Shown here: one piece after another, positions 16,370-24,879 of the stretch
Numbering within the stretch: the first letter of the stretch is position 1
Layout: each line of letters starts with the position of its first letter
Source: an uncultured Spirochaetales bacterium
Lineage (GTDB): Bacteria; Spirochaetota; Spirochaetia; Sphaerochaetales; Sphaerochaetaceae
DNA: 49,214 nucleotides
NCBI GenBank assembly: GCA_944390865.1
Contig: CALXRC010000014.1
Coordinates: 1-49,214 of the forward strand
Direction: 5' to 3'
Position numbers and translations under genes: made by a program
The notes under the pieces: generated by a model
The model's database searches: none
What the model saw: the letters and a program-made list of their open reading frames with translations, nothing else
What the model was told of the DNA's origin: nothing

Positions 16370-17551
16370 ATGCTGGTAAAATTCACTTTCAAAAACTTCA
16401 GAAGCTTCTTTGACGAACAGCATCTGTCAATGGAAGCGAGCCATGATGATTCAATGCAGGACAGCGTAAACACAAAGTGCCAGGCACTCGTGCCTCAGAG
16501 CGCAGGCATCCTGAAAAGCGCTGCGGTATTCGGCTCGACAGCCAGCGGAAAGACAAACGTGCTGAAAGCGCTTGATTATATGAAGCGTGTTGTGCAGATA
16601 TCAGGCTCACGCGTCCAGATCGCAAGGCAGAACGAACCCTTTGCCTTCCTGGAAGGAGCCGAAAATATGGACAGCCATTACGAAGCGGAGTTCATTGAGA
16701 ACGGCACTTATTACAGATATGGCTTTGTCATCCGCAGCGGAGAGATTGTGAAGGAATGGCTTTTCAGGAGGGCAGAGCGTCTCACCCCTGTCTTCAGCAG
16801 GGATGAATACAGCCTGAAGATATCAGGACTCAGCAAAAACGCCGCCAGGCTTCTTTCCCCTTCCTCCTCAACACTATTCCTGACAGTGGCATCATCACTG
16901 AATCTGGAAATCAACAGGGAAATACAGGATGTGCTCAGCTGGTTCTCGAATCTCATCGTAAGCTTCTCGCCGCGCCAGGATGATCTGATAATCTACACAG
17001 AAAAGGATGAATATCTCAAAGAGGCGCTTGCAGTGCTTTCTCTTGCCGGCTGCGGAATAGACTCGCTGTCTCTGATCCAGGACGGCAGCTATATTGACAT
17101 TGAGACAGGGCACAAGATCTTCAACAGTGCCGGGGCCGTATCGAAAATCAGGAAATCAAGGCTGTTTCAGGACAGGCAGCTGTATTCAGACGGAACTGTG
17201 GGGCTCATCTGCGATCTGGCGCTGATCCTGCATGCCCTTGACACCGGAGCCGTGCTCTGCATCAATGATTTCTCATCCATGATGAACATCTTCCTCGCCA
17301 GTCACCTGATCTCCCTTTTCAGCAGCGAAAGCAGGAATGAGAGATCAGCCCAGCTAATTCTCACAGGCGGAATATCTCCACTCACGGACAAGGCATTCAG
17401 AAGAGACCAGATCTATCTGACGACAAAAGACGAGCAGCACCGCTCCCATCTCGTGCGCCTCAGCGGCATTCCGGGAGTCAGGAAGAGCGACAACTACGAG
17501 AAGAAGCTGCTTGAAAGTGCCCTTTCCTCCGCCGGCGGAATAATTGCATGA
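16370..17551 (+). CDS. COG1106-type AAA ATPase (OLD/RloC-like), degenerate Walker B
   Basis: A 393-residue SMC/ABC-type ATPase. It opens MLVKFTFKNFRSF, the first strand typical of this group, and has Walker A GSTASGKT at 55-62. The C-terminal half keeps the frame of the family but not its residues. The signature is YSDGTVGLICDLALI, and the expected hhhDEhexSLHP is VLCINDFSSMMN, so the Walker B acid pair and the following Ser-Leu-His are lost. Family members occur near restriction or defence genes, but none is adjacent here; the next gene is aspS. The protein may bind ATP without hydrolysing it, or work in a complex. Its ribosome site TGGAGGA is good. Function unknown. Confidence 0.8.
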   Translation: MLVKFTFKNFRSFFDEQHLSMEASHDDSMQDSVNTKCQALVPQSAGILKSAAVFGSTASGKTNVLKALDYMKRVVQISGSRVQIARQNEPFAFLEGAENMDSHYEAEFIENGTYYRYGFVIRSGEIVKEWLFRRAERLTPVFSRDEYSLKISGLSKNAARLLSPSSSTLFLTVASSLNLEINREIQDVLSWFSNLIVSFSPRQDDLIIYTEKDEYLKEALAVLSLAGCGIDSLSLIQDGSYIDIETGHKIFNSAGAVSKIRKSRLFQDRQLYSDGTVGLICDLALILHALDTGAVLCINDFSSMMNIFLASHLISLFSSESRNERSAQLILTGGISPLTDKAFRRDQIYLTTKDEQHRSHLVRLSGIPGVRKSDNYEKKLLESALSSAGGIIA

Positions 17552-17604
17552 AACCAGCCCAGATGATATATTTCAATGTCAGAAAAAATTATCAGGAGCT
17601 ATAG

Positions 17605-19389
17605 ATGTCTGAACAAGCTTTCCTTCAGAGAACAACTACCTGCGGGGCCTTGAGAGCCAGTGATGAAGGCAGGACTGTTGTGCTTAACGGCTGGGTCCAC
17701 AGGGACAGAAACCACGGAGCCCTTCATTTCATCAATCTGCGTGACAGGTATGGAATCACACAGGTTGTCGTGGATGACGATGCTCCATCCGAGCTGCAGA
17801 ACGCTGCCTCCAGCCTGAAACTCGAATACTGCATTGCAGTCAGAGGCATTGTGCGCCGCCGCCCTGACAGCATGATCAATCCCGACATGAGCACAGGAGA
17901 GATCGAAGTCAAGGCTGAGCACATTGAGATTCTCAGCAAGTGCGACGTGCTTCCCTTCATGATCGAAGATGAGAACAACGCAAAGGAAGACCTGCGTCTG
18001 AAATACCGCTATCTTGATCTCCGCGGCAGGGGAATGACAGACCGCATTGTCCTGAGGCATAAAATTGTCAAGGCCCTCAGGGAATACTTCTACAAGACAG
18101 ACTTTCTTGAGATCGAGACCCCTACCCTGATAAGGAGCACGCCTGAAGGAGCCAGGGACTTCCTTGTTCCTTCACGAATCTATCCGGGAAAGTTCTTCGC
18201 ACTTCCCCAGTCTCCGCAGCTTTACAAGCAGCTGCTCATGGTCTCAGGCATGGACAAGTATTTCCAGATTGCCCGCTGCTACCGTGATGAGGATCCAAGA
18301 GGAGACAGGCAGCTTGAGTTCACCCAGCTCGACATTGAGATGAGCTATGTCCAGCGCGATGACGTGCTTGCCCTTATCGAGGATCTCATGGGCGATGTGT
18401 TCAGAAAAGTTCTCAATGAAGAGCTTCCTGCACATTTCACACGCCTCAGCTACCATGATGCGATGAACAGATACGGCTCCGACAAGCCGGATCTGAGGTT
18501 CGGTCTTGAAATGCACGATGCCGCCTTCGCAAAGGACTGCGCGTTCAACGCATTCACAGAGGCTCTCAGCGCGAAAGGCGCCGTGAAATACATTGTCGCA
18601 CCGGCAAGCGGCAAAAAAGAATACACTCGAAAGTACATCAGCGAGCTGGAAGATGCGGCAAAGGTCTACGGAGCACACGGACTGGCCTGGATGAAGGTTC
18701 AGGACGGCAGCCTTTCCGGCGGCGTGAGCAAGTTCTTCCAGGGCAGGGATGAAGAGATTCTGGCTGAAACAGGAGCAAAGGACGGAGACATCATCCTCAT
18801 TGTGGCCCATGAGAACTGGAAGAAATGCTGCAACAGCCTCGGCGCTGTAAGAAACAGGCTCGGAGCTGATCTTGAGCTTGCCGGCGACGGCTATGCATTC
18901 TGCTGGATCATCGACTTTCCGCTGTTTGAGTACAACGAGGAAGAAGGACACTGGGAGGCTGCGCACCACATGTTCAGCATGCCGCAGGCAGAATACATTG
19001 ATCATCTTGAAGAGGATCCGGGTGCCGTCAAGGGCGATCTTTACGACCTTGTACTCAACGGCTACGAGCTGGCCTCAGGATCGATCAGAATCCATGACAT
19101 CGAGCTGCAGAAGAGGATCTTCCGCATCTGCAACTTCTCTGATGAGAAGGCACAGGAGCGCTTCGGCTTCCTGCTGGATGCCTTCCGCTTCTCTCCTCCT
19201 CCGCACGGAGGCATCGCACCCGGCATCGACAGGCTGTGCATGATCGTGAGCAAGGTCAATACAATCAGGGAGGTCATCGCATTCCCGAAGAACACGGCAG
19301 CAATGAGTCCTATGGACGACTGCCCTGCACAGGTTGAGGACATCCAGCTCAGAGAGCTTCATCTCAGCGTTGATGCGGACAAGGAATAA
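17605..19389 (+). CDS. aspS: Aspartyl-tRNA synthetase, bacterial type
   Basis: AspRS charges tRNA-Asp, or both Asp and Asn tRNAs in bacteria using the transamidation route. The 594-residue product has the bacterial layout: an OB-fold anticodon domain (GWVHRDRNHGALHFINLRDRYG), class II motif 2 near FQIARCYRDEDPRGDRQLEFTQLD, the bacterial GAD insertion (about 290-430), and motif 3 GGIAPGIDRL. DLEID-type aspartate contacts are present. The CTD tail ends in MSPMDDCPAQVEDIQLRELH. The ribosome site AGGAG lies eight bases before the ATG. It overlaps the next gene by 17 bases. Whether it is discriminating cannot be decided here. Confidence 0.97.
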   Translation: MSEQAFLQRTTTCGALRASDEGRTVVLNGWVHRDRNHGALHFINLRDRYGITQVVVDDDAPSELQNAASSLKLEYCIAVRGIVRRRPDSMINPDMSTGEIEVKAEHIEILSKCDVLPFMIEDENNAKEDLRLKYRYLDLRGRGMTDRIVLRHKIVKALREYFYKTDFLEIETPTLIRSTPEGARDFLVPSRIYPGKFFALPQSPQLYKQLLMVSGMDKYFQIARCYRDEDPRGDRQLEFTQLDIEMSYVQRDDVLALIEDLMGDVFRKVLNEELPAHFTRLSYHDAMNRYGSDKPDLRFGLEMHDAAFAKDCAFNAFTEALSAKGAVKYIVAPASGKKEYTRKYISELEDAAKVYGAHGLAWMKVQDGSLSGGVSKFFQGRDEEILAETGAKDGDIILIVAHENWKKCCNSLGAVRNRLGADLELAGDGYAFCWIIDFPLFEYNEEEGHWEAAHHMFSMPQAEYIDHLEEDPGAVKGDLYDLVLNGYELASGSIRIHDIELQKRIFRICNFSDEKAQERFGFLLDAFRFSPPPHGGIAPGIDRLCMIVSKVNTIREVIAFPKNTAAMSPMDDCPAQVEDIQLRELHLSVDADKE

Positions 19390-20557
19390 GCACTACAGGA
19401 TCATCTGCATCGGAGGCGGTGCAGGTGGTCTGTTTTTTTCATCTCTTGTGCCCGGCACTCTTCTGATTGAAAAGGAAGACAGGCCGGGCAGGAAACTCCT
19501 GCTGTCAGGCGGAGGCATGTGCAACTTCACGCATGCTGACAGTGCGGACGAGATCATCACAAAATATTATGAGAAGAGAAACTTCGTCACCCCGGCTTTC
19601 AGGGCCTTTCCTCCCCTTTCCATCATCAGCTACTTTTCTTCTCTTGGAATGAAAAGCCTGACAAGAGAAGACGGGAAAGTGTTTCCGGCCAGCCTGAGGG
19701 CAGAGACTGTTGTCAGCACCCTTGAATCCTGCTGCAGCGAGATCATCACAGAGTGCAGAGTTGAGAAAGTCACCAGAGACGATGATGGCATGTTCAGGCT
19801 GGAAACTTCTGACGGGACACTCACCTGCGAGTACCTGGTCATCGCGACAGGCGGCCTTTCGTACCCCGCCACAGGCTCAACCGGCGACGGCTACAGTTTT
19901 GCGAAAGCTTTCGGGCATCAGATCATTCCTCCATCCCCTGCCCTCTGCCAGATTGTGCTGAAGGACAGCCTTGGAGACTGTGAGGGAATAAGCCTGAGCA
20001 GCGTGACATTGTCGCTGGACAGGGAGAAATCATCCGGGGATATCGTCATCACAAAGAAGGGAATAAGCGGACCGGCGGCAATGAACCTGTCGCGCTTTGT
20101 CACAGACGGCAGCATAATCCGCATCAGCTTCACTGCCATAAGCGCAGAAAAGATAAAGAGTCTTCCGGGAAAGCAGAAGGCTGTCAACGCCGTCTCTTCA
20201 GCCGCAGGACTTCCTTCAAGGCTGACAGAGCACCTGCTGAGAGACATAGGGGACAAGACAGTCTCACAGCTGAACAAGAAAGACATTTCCCTGATTGTCA
20301 GCAGGCTCACCAGCTTCATAAGCTCATGCAGCACAGCCGGGCAGCTAGGTGCAGCGACTGTGACGCGCGGCGGCGTAGACACCTCACAGGTCGACAGGAA
20401 GACCTTCTCTTCCCGCCTTGCAGACAAGCTGTATTTCACGGGCGAGGTGCTTGATGTGGACGGACAGTGCGGCGGCTATAACATCAGCTTTGCCTTTGCA
20501 GGCAGCTTTATGGCAGCCCAGAGCATCATTTCCCATCTGAAGCATCCTCTTTCCTGA
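19373..20557 (+). CDS. BaiN/HI0933-family FAD flavoprotein
   Basis: A 394-residue NAD(P)/FAD-dependent oxidoreductase of the HI0933/BaiN/YhiN family. After MRTRNKHYR comes the dinucleotide-binding IICIGGGAGGLFFSSL, then GRKLLLSGGGMCNFTH (the family hallmark SGxGRCNxTN in variant form), ATGGLSYPATGSTGDGYSFA, and the C-terminal ATVTRGGVDTSQVDRKTFSS and FTGEVLDVDGQCGGYNISFAFASG-like end. Family enzymes are poorly characterised. One is implicated in bile-acid dehydroxylation, but YhiN-type members are near-universal and probably housekeeping. The start ATG at 19373 lies inside the end of aspS, giving coupled translation. The frame is open further upstream, but the motif position fits this start. 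Confidence 0.88.
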   Translation: MRTRNKHYRIICIGGGAGGLFFSSLVPGTLLIEKEDRPGRKLLLSGGGMCNFTHADSADEIITKYYEKRNFVTPAFRAFPPLSIISYFSSLGMKSLTREDGKVFPASLRAETVVSTLESCCSEIITECRVEKVTRDDDGMFRLETSDGTLTCEYLVIATGGLSYPATGSTGDGYSFAKAFGHQIIPPSPALCQIVLKDSLGDCEGISLSSVTLSLDREKSSGDIVITKKGISGPAAMNLSRFVTDGSIIRISFTAISAEKIKSLPGKQKAVNAVSSAAGLPSRLTEHLLRDIGDKTVSQLNKKDISLIVSRLTSFISSCSTAGQLGAATVTRGGVDTSQVDRKTFSSRLADKLYFTGEVLDVDGQCGGYNISFAFAGSFMAAQSIISHLKHPLS

Positions 20558-20657
20558 CAATGTCAGAAAAGGAGAACTGGGCGTCCTCGATTCCGTCAGC
20601 ACGCCCTGTCCACTCGATCTGCTCGTCATCAACATGCCATGCGTTGTCGTCTCTCAT
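20526..20657 (-). CDS. 43-residue acidic micro-ORF behind the HD gene
   Basis: A minus-strand frame of 43 codons starts two bases after the stop of the HD gene and ends inside the last 32 bases of the convergent flavoprotein gene. The product runs MRDDNAWHVDDEQIEWTG to RKEDASDGK, acidic with two tryptophans. Codon choice resembles the neighbours (GAC, GAG, ATC, GTC). It has no ribosome site of its own but is placed for coupling to the HD gene. It may be a real small protein or chance; I recognise no family. Confidence 0.4.
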   Translation of the reverse strand: MRDDNAWHVDDEQIEWTGRADGIEDAQFSFSDIVRKEDASDGK

Positions 20658-20658
20658 T

Positions 20659-21210
20659 TCACAGTCCGATGCTTGGAGCGATATCTGAAAGCGCCTGGAT
20701 TGTCACTTCAATCAGGTGTTCTCTGGGGATGCCGGCAAGCTCGCTGCCCTTTTCAATGACGTCTCTGTTGACGCCGGCGGCAAATGACTTGCTTGACCAC
20801 TTCTTCTTGACGGATTTCACGCTCATCCCATTCATCTTCTCAGGACGCATAAGCGCTGTCGCATAGACAAGTCCGGTAAGCTCGTCAACCGCATAGAGAA
20901 TCTTCTCCATTTCCTTCTGCGGCTCAACATCTGTCACAAGGCCCCAGCCATGCGAGCAGACTGCATGGATGAAGTCATCATCAGCCCCGATTTCGTTCAG
21001 CAGCTGAGGAGCCTTCCTGCAGTGCTCCTCCGGGAACATCTCCCAGTCGATGTCATGAAGGAAGCCGACCAGGCCCCAGTAGTCCTCATCTTCGCCAAGC
21101 TCCCTGGCAAAGGCCCTCATCACAGCTTCCACACACAGTGCATGATGATAAAGACTCTCGCTCTTATTGTATTTCCTGAACAGTGCCTCAGCTTGCTCTC
21201 GTGTAAACAT
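20659..21210 (-). CDS. HD-domain hydrolase-like protein
   Basis: A 183-residue HD-superfamily protein. The metal ligands are in order: LYHHALCVEAV (first His), VGFLHDIDWE (the HD doublet), the HAVCSHGWG segment (second-sphere histidines) and VDELTG (last Asp). This pattern is that of small single-domain HD proteins often annotated hydrolase or phosphohydrolase, related to YedJ-type proteins. It lies 49 bases downstream of znuB and could be read through from the zinc-uptake operon, but there is no functional link in sequence. Substrate unknown; nucleotides are typical for the fold. Confidence 0.85.
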   Translation of the reverse strand: MFTREQAEALFRKYNKSESLYHHALCVEAVMRAFARELGEDEDYWGLVGFLHDIDWEMFPEEHCRKAPQLLNEIGADDDFIHAVCSHGWGLVTDVEPQKEMEKILYAVDELTGLVYATALMRPEKMNGMSVKSVKKKWSSKSFAAGVNRDVIEKGSELAGIPREHLIEVTIQALSDIAPSIGL

Positions 21211-21259
21211 TCACTTACCTCTCTGATGAGAGAAAATATAATCCTCCCTCTTCTTTTTG

Positions 21260-22066
21260 TTAAGCTCTCCTGAGCCTGCTGGCCCCTGCAAGTATCAGGA
21301 ATGCGGCAAGATGGACGACGACAATGCTCGCGCCGGCAGGAGTGCCGAGCCAGTAGCTGGAAAGGAAGCCAAGAATGAAGCAGACAATGCTGTCCGCCGC
21401 ACTTATCAGCATCACGGCCCTGTAGCTTTTGGCAAAGCGCATCGCGCTCATGCAGGGAAAGATTATCAGGGCACTGATCAGCAGGCTTCCCAGCATTCTC
21501 ATACCGAGCACTATCGTCACGGCAGACAGGATGGCAATCAGAGTCGTGTATCTGTCCACCCTTACGCCTGCAGAGCGGGCAAAGGCCGGATCAAAGGTCA
21601 GTGCGTACAGTCTGGGATAGAGAAGCACGCAGCAGGCAAGCACGATCAGAGAGAGAACGACGGAAAGCACGCAGTCTCCTGCGCTTACAGAGAGAATTGA
21701 GCCGAAAAGGAAATTGTCTATATCAGTATTTGTGCCCCTGACATAGCTGATGAGCACTATTCCCAGCGCAAGAGAAGACGAGGCGGCCAGGGCGACAGCA
21801 CTGTCGCCGCTGATCCTGCTTTTCTCGTTGAGCCGCAGCAGCAGCACTGCGGCAGCAATGACAACAGGTATTGTGAAGGCCATTGGGGCAAGGGAGAAGA
21901 CAGAAGCAGCGGCAAGGGCTCCGAAGCCTACATGCGACAGCCCGTCTCCTATCATTGAATAGCGTCTCAGCACAAGAGGAACGCCCAGCAGCGATGCGCA
22001 CAGAGAGACGAGAAGACCTGTTATGAATGCACGCTGGATGAAAGCATAGGAAAACATCTCAATCAT
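21260..22066 (-). CDS. znuB: Zinc/manganese ABC transporter permease
   Basis: The membrane subunit of an ABC-3 family metal importer, 268 residues with seven to nine hydrophobic helices. Family features are RAFITGLLVSLCASLLGVPLVLRR at the N-terminus, MIGDGLSHVGFGALA (the conserved cytoplasmic D-x-LSH-x-xxxG coupling region), GTNTDIDNFLFGSIL and the late LGMRMLGSLLISALIIFP. It overlaps the ATPase gene by eight bases. With a Zur-type regulator in the same operon, zinc is the likely substrate, and manganese is possible. Confidence 0.94.
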   Translation of the reverse strand: MIEMFSYAFIQRAFITGLLVSLCASLLGVPLVLRRYSMIGDGLSHVGFGALAAASVFSLAPMAFTIPVVIAAAVLLLRLNEKSRISGDSAVALAASSSLALGIVLISYVRGTNTDIDNFLFGSILSVSAGDCVLSVVLSLIVLACCVLLYPRLYALTFDPAFARSAGVRVDRYTTLIAILSAVTIVLGMRMLGSLLISALIIFPCMSAMRFAKSYRAVMLISAADSIVCFILGFLSSYWLGTPAGASIVVVHLAAFLILAGASRLRRA

Positions 22067-22760
22067 TGTGTCCGGCCTCCTTCAGATAGTTTCTGCCTTC
22101 CTCGCTGGCAAAGTACTCATCCCTCGCGCCGAAGAAGATTGAGCGTCCTAGATGGAGGATCTTTGTTGCGCTGTTGAGCGCAGGATGAATGTCATGAGTG
22201 ACCATGATGATGGTCATGCCCTGACTGTTGAGATGCGAGATAAGAGCATAAAGCTCGCTCGCGGAGTGGATGTCAAGGCCGGATACCGGTTCATCAAGAA
22301 GCAGCACGCGCTCTGCCGCAGTGAGTGCGCGGGCAAGCAGCACGCGCTGTCTCTGTCCTCCGGAAAGTTCCTGAAACGAATGGTTCTCCATGCCTTTCAG
22401 CCCCATTCTGATAATGTTCTCCTCTGCCCGTGCCCTGTCTGCACGCGAGTAGAAAAACCTTCCTGCAAGCCGGCTCAGCGCACCTGACAGCACGACTTCC
22501 CTGACAACAGTCGGAAAGGCCTTGTCCAGCTGGCTGGACTGGGGAAGGTAGCCTATGCTGTTTGCACTCACGTTGAATCTCAGTGTTCCTCCAAGCGGTT
22601 CCAGAAGACCGAGAACCGCCTTCACCAGTGTGCTCTTTCCGGCTCCGTTGTCACCGACAATGCACAGGTAATCCCCATCCTCAAGCGAGAACGAGATGTC
22701 AGAGAGTATAGCCTGCCCCTCGTAGCCGAGAGAGAGGTGTTCAGCTGTAAAGACAGTCAA
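22059..22760 (-). CDS. znuC: Zinc/manganese ABC transporter ATPase
   Basis: The cytoplasmic ATPase of the metal importer, 233 residues. Walker A GDNGAGKST is near residue 36, Q-loop GYLPQSSQLDKAFP, ABC signature LSGGQRQRV, Walker B RVLLLDEP, D-loop SGLD and the H-loop histidine in IIMVTHD. PQxxxxDxxFP is typical of the ZnuC/MntB group of ATPases. It starts within four bases of the end of znuA (overlap) and overlaps znuB, so the three subunits are made together. Confidence 0.96.
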   Translation of the reverse strand: MTVFTAEHLSLGYEGQAILSDISFSLEDGDYLCIVGDNGAGKSTLVKAVLGLLEPLGGTLRFNVSANSIGYLPQSSQLDKAFPTVVREVVLSGALSRLAGRFFYSRADRARAEENIIRMGLKGMENHSFQELSGGQRQRVLLARALTAAERVLLLDEPVSGLDIHSASELYALISHLNSQGMTIIMVTHDIHPALNSATKILHLGRSIFFGARDEYFASEEGRNYLKEAGHND

Positions 22761-23683
22761 TTCAGCGCCTCCTCAAGATTTCTCAGATTGGACCGCATCG
22801 CATCAACATATGTCAGACCGGCATCGAAATCACGTTTTGTTATCATGTGGCAGGAGTTGAACTGCCTGACCTCAGCTCCGGTTTCCGACGCGATGACGCT
22901 GCTCAGCAGTGTATTGGAAAGTTCCATATGAAAGACCACAGGAATCTCATCTTCCTTCACCTTGTCTATAAGAGCGCTGACAGTGCGTGCACTTGGCTCG
23001 CTCTGGCTGGCGCAGCCTGGAAAGGCGGCATACCAGTCAAGGCCGAACTCTGACGCAAAGTAAAGAAGAGGAAACCTGTCCGCGACAACGATTTCCCTGC
23101 GCTCTGCACTGTCCACGACTGCCTGAAACCCGGCTCTCAGCTCTTCAAGCGAGGAGATATAGTCAGCGGCATTGGCCTTATAATAATCGCTGCTGCCGGG
23201 ATCCAGCCTGCACAGCTCATCACATAGCGATGAAATAATCGCAATCTCATTCGTCAGGCTTGTCCACACATGCTCATCCGCCACTCTCTCATGCTGATGA
23301 TCATGCTCTTCTTCTGCCTCGATTATCCCGGTTTCTGTCTCATAGAGAATCACCGGAACATGGTCGATCAGGCGGAATGAGGCTTTAGCATTCCCGCTCA
23401 GACCGGCAAGCCAGGCATCACTTTCGCCTCCTGTATAGATGAAAAGATCGCAGTTCTCAATCTTCATCGCATCAAGAACAGAAGGATCAAATGAATGAGT
23501 ATCTGAACCGGGAGGAACAAGCATTGTCAGCTCTGCCCTGTCCCCTGCTATGGCGCGCGCCGCATCATAGGAAGGGAAAGAAGAAGCCATTATGACAAGC
23601 CTGTCAGAATCTTTCGCTGTTTCACTGCCGCAGGAAGAAAGAATAAGGGAACAGGCAATTACAAAGATCAGCAAACCTTTCAT
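22757..23683 (-). CDS. znuA: Zinc-binding lipoprotein of ABC importer
   Basis: A cluster A-I (TroA/ZnuA) substrate-binding lipoprotein. From the ATG at 23683 (ribosome site GGAGGG) it has 308 residues: a signal peptide MKGLLIFVIACSLIL, lipobox LSSC and the mature domain. The first metal histidine is in PPGSDTHSFDPS. A histidine-rich acidic loop HDHQHERVADEH matches the metal-capturing loop of ZnuA, and later ligands lie in DEHVW and the C-lobe MELSN region. In place of the usual second-lobe histidine motif it reads DRFPLLYFASEFGL. The loop supports zinc over manganese. The frame stays open upstream into zur, but that part has no signal peptide. Confidence 0.94.
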   Translation of the reverse strand: MKGLLIFVIACSLILSSCGSETAKDSDRLVIMASSFPSYDAARAIAGDRAELTMLVPPGSDTHSFDPSVLDAMKIENCDLFIYTGGESDAWLAGLSGNAKASFRLIDHVPVILYETETGIIEAEEEHDHQHERVADEHVWTSLTNEIAIISSLCDELCRLDPGSSDYYKANAADYISSLEELRAGFQAVVDSAERREIVVADRFPLLYFASEFGLDWYAAFPGCASQSEPSARTVSALIDKVKEDEIPVVFHMELSNTLLSSVIASETGAEVRQFNSCHMITKRDFDAGLTYVDAMRSNLRNLEEALN

Positions 23684-24054
23684 CTTCCCTCCTTTCTGCT
23701 GCATGTCGGGCACAGGCATGGAATAAGGCAGTCGCATTCAAGGCTCAGCCCCTTTTCCTCCAGAATCTCCGATATTCTTGAACTTGTCTCCTCATCAAGA
23801 TGAATCAGGGCTCCGCAGCGGACGCAGGAGCCGTGAAGATGGTGGTGACAGCCTCCAAGGTATGAGTAAAAGCGCGTCCTGCCTCTGGCAGTCACTGCAA
23901 CCAGGTTTTCTCCTGCAGCCTGCGAGAGTATCCTGTATACAGATGAAAAGCCCACCTCAGGAAGCCTTTCGGCAAGCTCAGCTGCGCTCAGACACTCTCC
24001 GCTTTCTCTGAGAGCCTCCAGTACAAGACGCTTTTGATGTGTATCATAGCTCAT
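23680..24054 (-). CDS. zur: Fur-family regulator, Zur-like
   Basis: A 124-residue metalloregulator of the Fur family: winged helix at about 5-75 (THQKRLVLEALRE, SAAELAERLPEVGFSSVYRILSQA) and a dimer/metal domain with HHHLHGSCVRCG and a final CLCPTC. The two CxxC pairs form the structural zinc site, and the HHHLHG cluster the sensory site. Its place in one operon with znuABC and under its own box argues for zinc control. It is the first gene, and the stop overlaps the znuA ATG (ATGA). No ribosome site precedes the ATG. The promoter -10 ends ten bases upstream of the start codon, so the mRNA appears leaderless. Confidence 0.9.
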   Translation of the reverse strand: MSYDTHQKRLVLEALRESGECLSAAELAERLPEVGFSSVYRILSQAAGENLVAVTARGRTRFYSYLGGCHHHLHGSCVRCGALIHLDEETSSRISEILEEKGLSLECDCLIPCLCPTCSRKEGR

Positions 24055-24055
24055 G

Positions 24056-24091
24056 AAATGAGAATTATTCTCATTTTCAAAATTCTGTCAA
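24056..24091 (-). promoter_or_regulatory. zur-znuACB promoter with overlapping Fur-family operator
   Basis: On the minus strand TTGACA (24091-24086), a 16-base spacer, and AATAAT (24069-24064). The start would be near 24057, leaving 0-3 bases before the ATG. The perfect palindrome TGAGAATTATTCTCA (24059-24073, extended by three more pairs on each side) is a 7-1-7 Fur-type box and covers the -10, as expected for zinc-dependent autorepression. Confidence 0.85.
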
Positions 24092-24146
24092 CAGTCCCGA
24101 GGAAGCACTTATCCAGACAGGACTGTCTTAAAGTCTGCCGGCCGTC

Positions 24147-24875
24147 TTAAAGCCGCCCAAGTTCATCCAGCACGCGCTGAGGATAGTTTGAAATGATCCC
24201 GTCGGCGCCGAGTGTGATCATCGCCCTTATGTCATCAGGTCCATTGACAGTCCAGACATTGACGGCCCGGCCGTTTTCATGAAAGTCCTCTATCATCTTT
24301 TCATTGAGCTCCCTGAAGTATGGATGATAGCACTCGATATCAAGAGAGCGCATCAGCTGCCCCATGTTCTCAAGGCTCATTCCTGCAAAGAGCAGGCCTG
24401 CCCTGCACTCAGGGCACATGCGCTTGAGCAGCACGATGCTGAGCCAGTTGAAGGAAGAATAGATGACATTGTCCTCAAGCCCGCAGCGGGCCACCAGGCT
24501 GAGGACTTTCTCTTCCAGTCCCGGATAGGCATGGGGAGCGCTCTTGATCTCGATGTTCGTCACCTTGTCCTTATGGCTGCTGATAAAGCAGAGATACTCT
24601 TCAAGCGACGGCACCGGAGTAAAGCCGAATTCATCATTCTGAGTCCTGCCTGCGCTGAGCTTTTCAAGTTCGCACCGCGTGAGTTCCCACACCTGCCTGT
24701 CAAGGCCGGCAGTGCGGACAAGACTCTCATCATGAACTATCATGACCTCTCCGTCCTTTGAGAGATGGACATCAAGCTCGATTCCGTCAGCACCTTCCTC
24801 AACAGCCTTGCGGAAGGCCAGCATTGTGTTTTCAGGATAAGCACCGCTTGATCCTCTGTGAGCAAAGACCATCAT
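24147..24875 (-). CDS. ugpQ: Glycerophosphodiester phosphodiesterase
   Basis: The 242-residue TIM-barrel enzyme splits glycerophosphodiesters into glycerol-3-phosphate and an alcohol. Catalytic motifs are at the start: FAHRGSSGAYPENTMLAF (HR and ENT) and GIELDVHLSKDGEVMIVHDE (E-x-D and HD). The C-terminal part has AVNVWTVNGPDDI and GADGIISNYPQ, all as in GDPD. No signal peptide is present, so it acts in the cytoplasm on imported or recycled diesters. It begins four bases after a zinc-ribbon gene, so the pair is one unit. It does not share the zur promoter, which lies beyond its stop. Confidence 0.95.
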   Translation of the reverse strand: MMVFAHRGSSGAYPENTMLAFRKAVEEGADGIELDVHLSKDGEVMIVHDESLVRTAGLDRQVWELTRCELEKLSAGRTQNDEFGFTPVPSLEEYLCFISSHKDKVTNIEIKSAPHAYPGLEEKVLSLVARCGLEDNVIYSSFNWLSIVLLKRMCPECRAGLLFAGMSLENMGQLMRSLDIECYHPYFRELNEKMIEDFHENGRAVNVWTVNGPDDIRAMITLGADGIISNYPQRVLDELGRL

Positions 24876-24879
24876 AGGC

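Noticed and set aside
18244..19005. Long minus-strand frame inside aspS
   Set aside because: It is antisense to intact class II synthetase motifs and has no recognisable domain.
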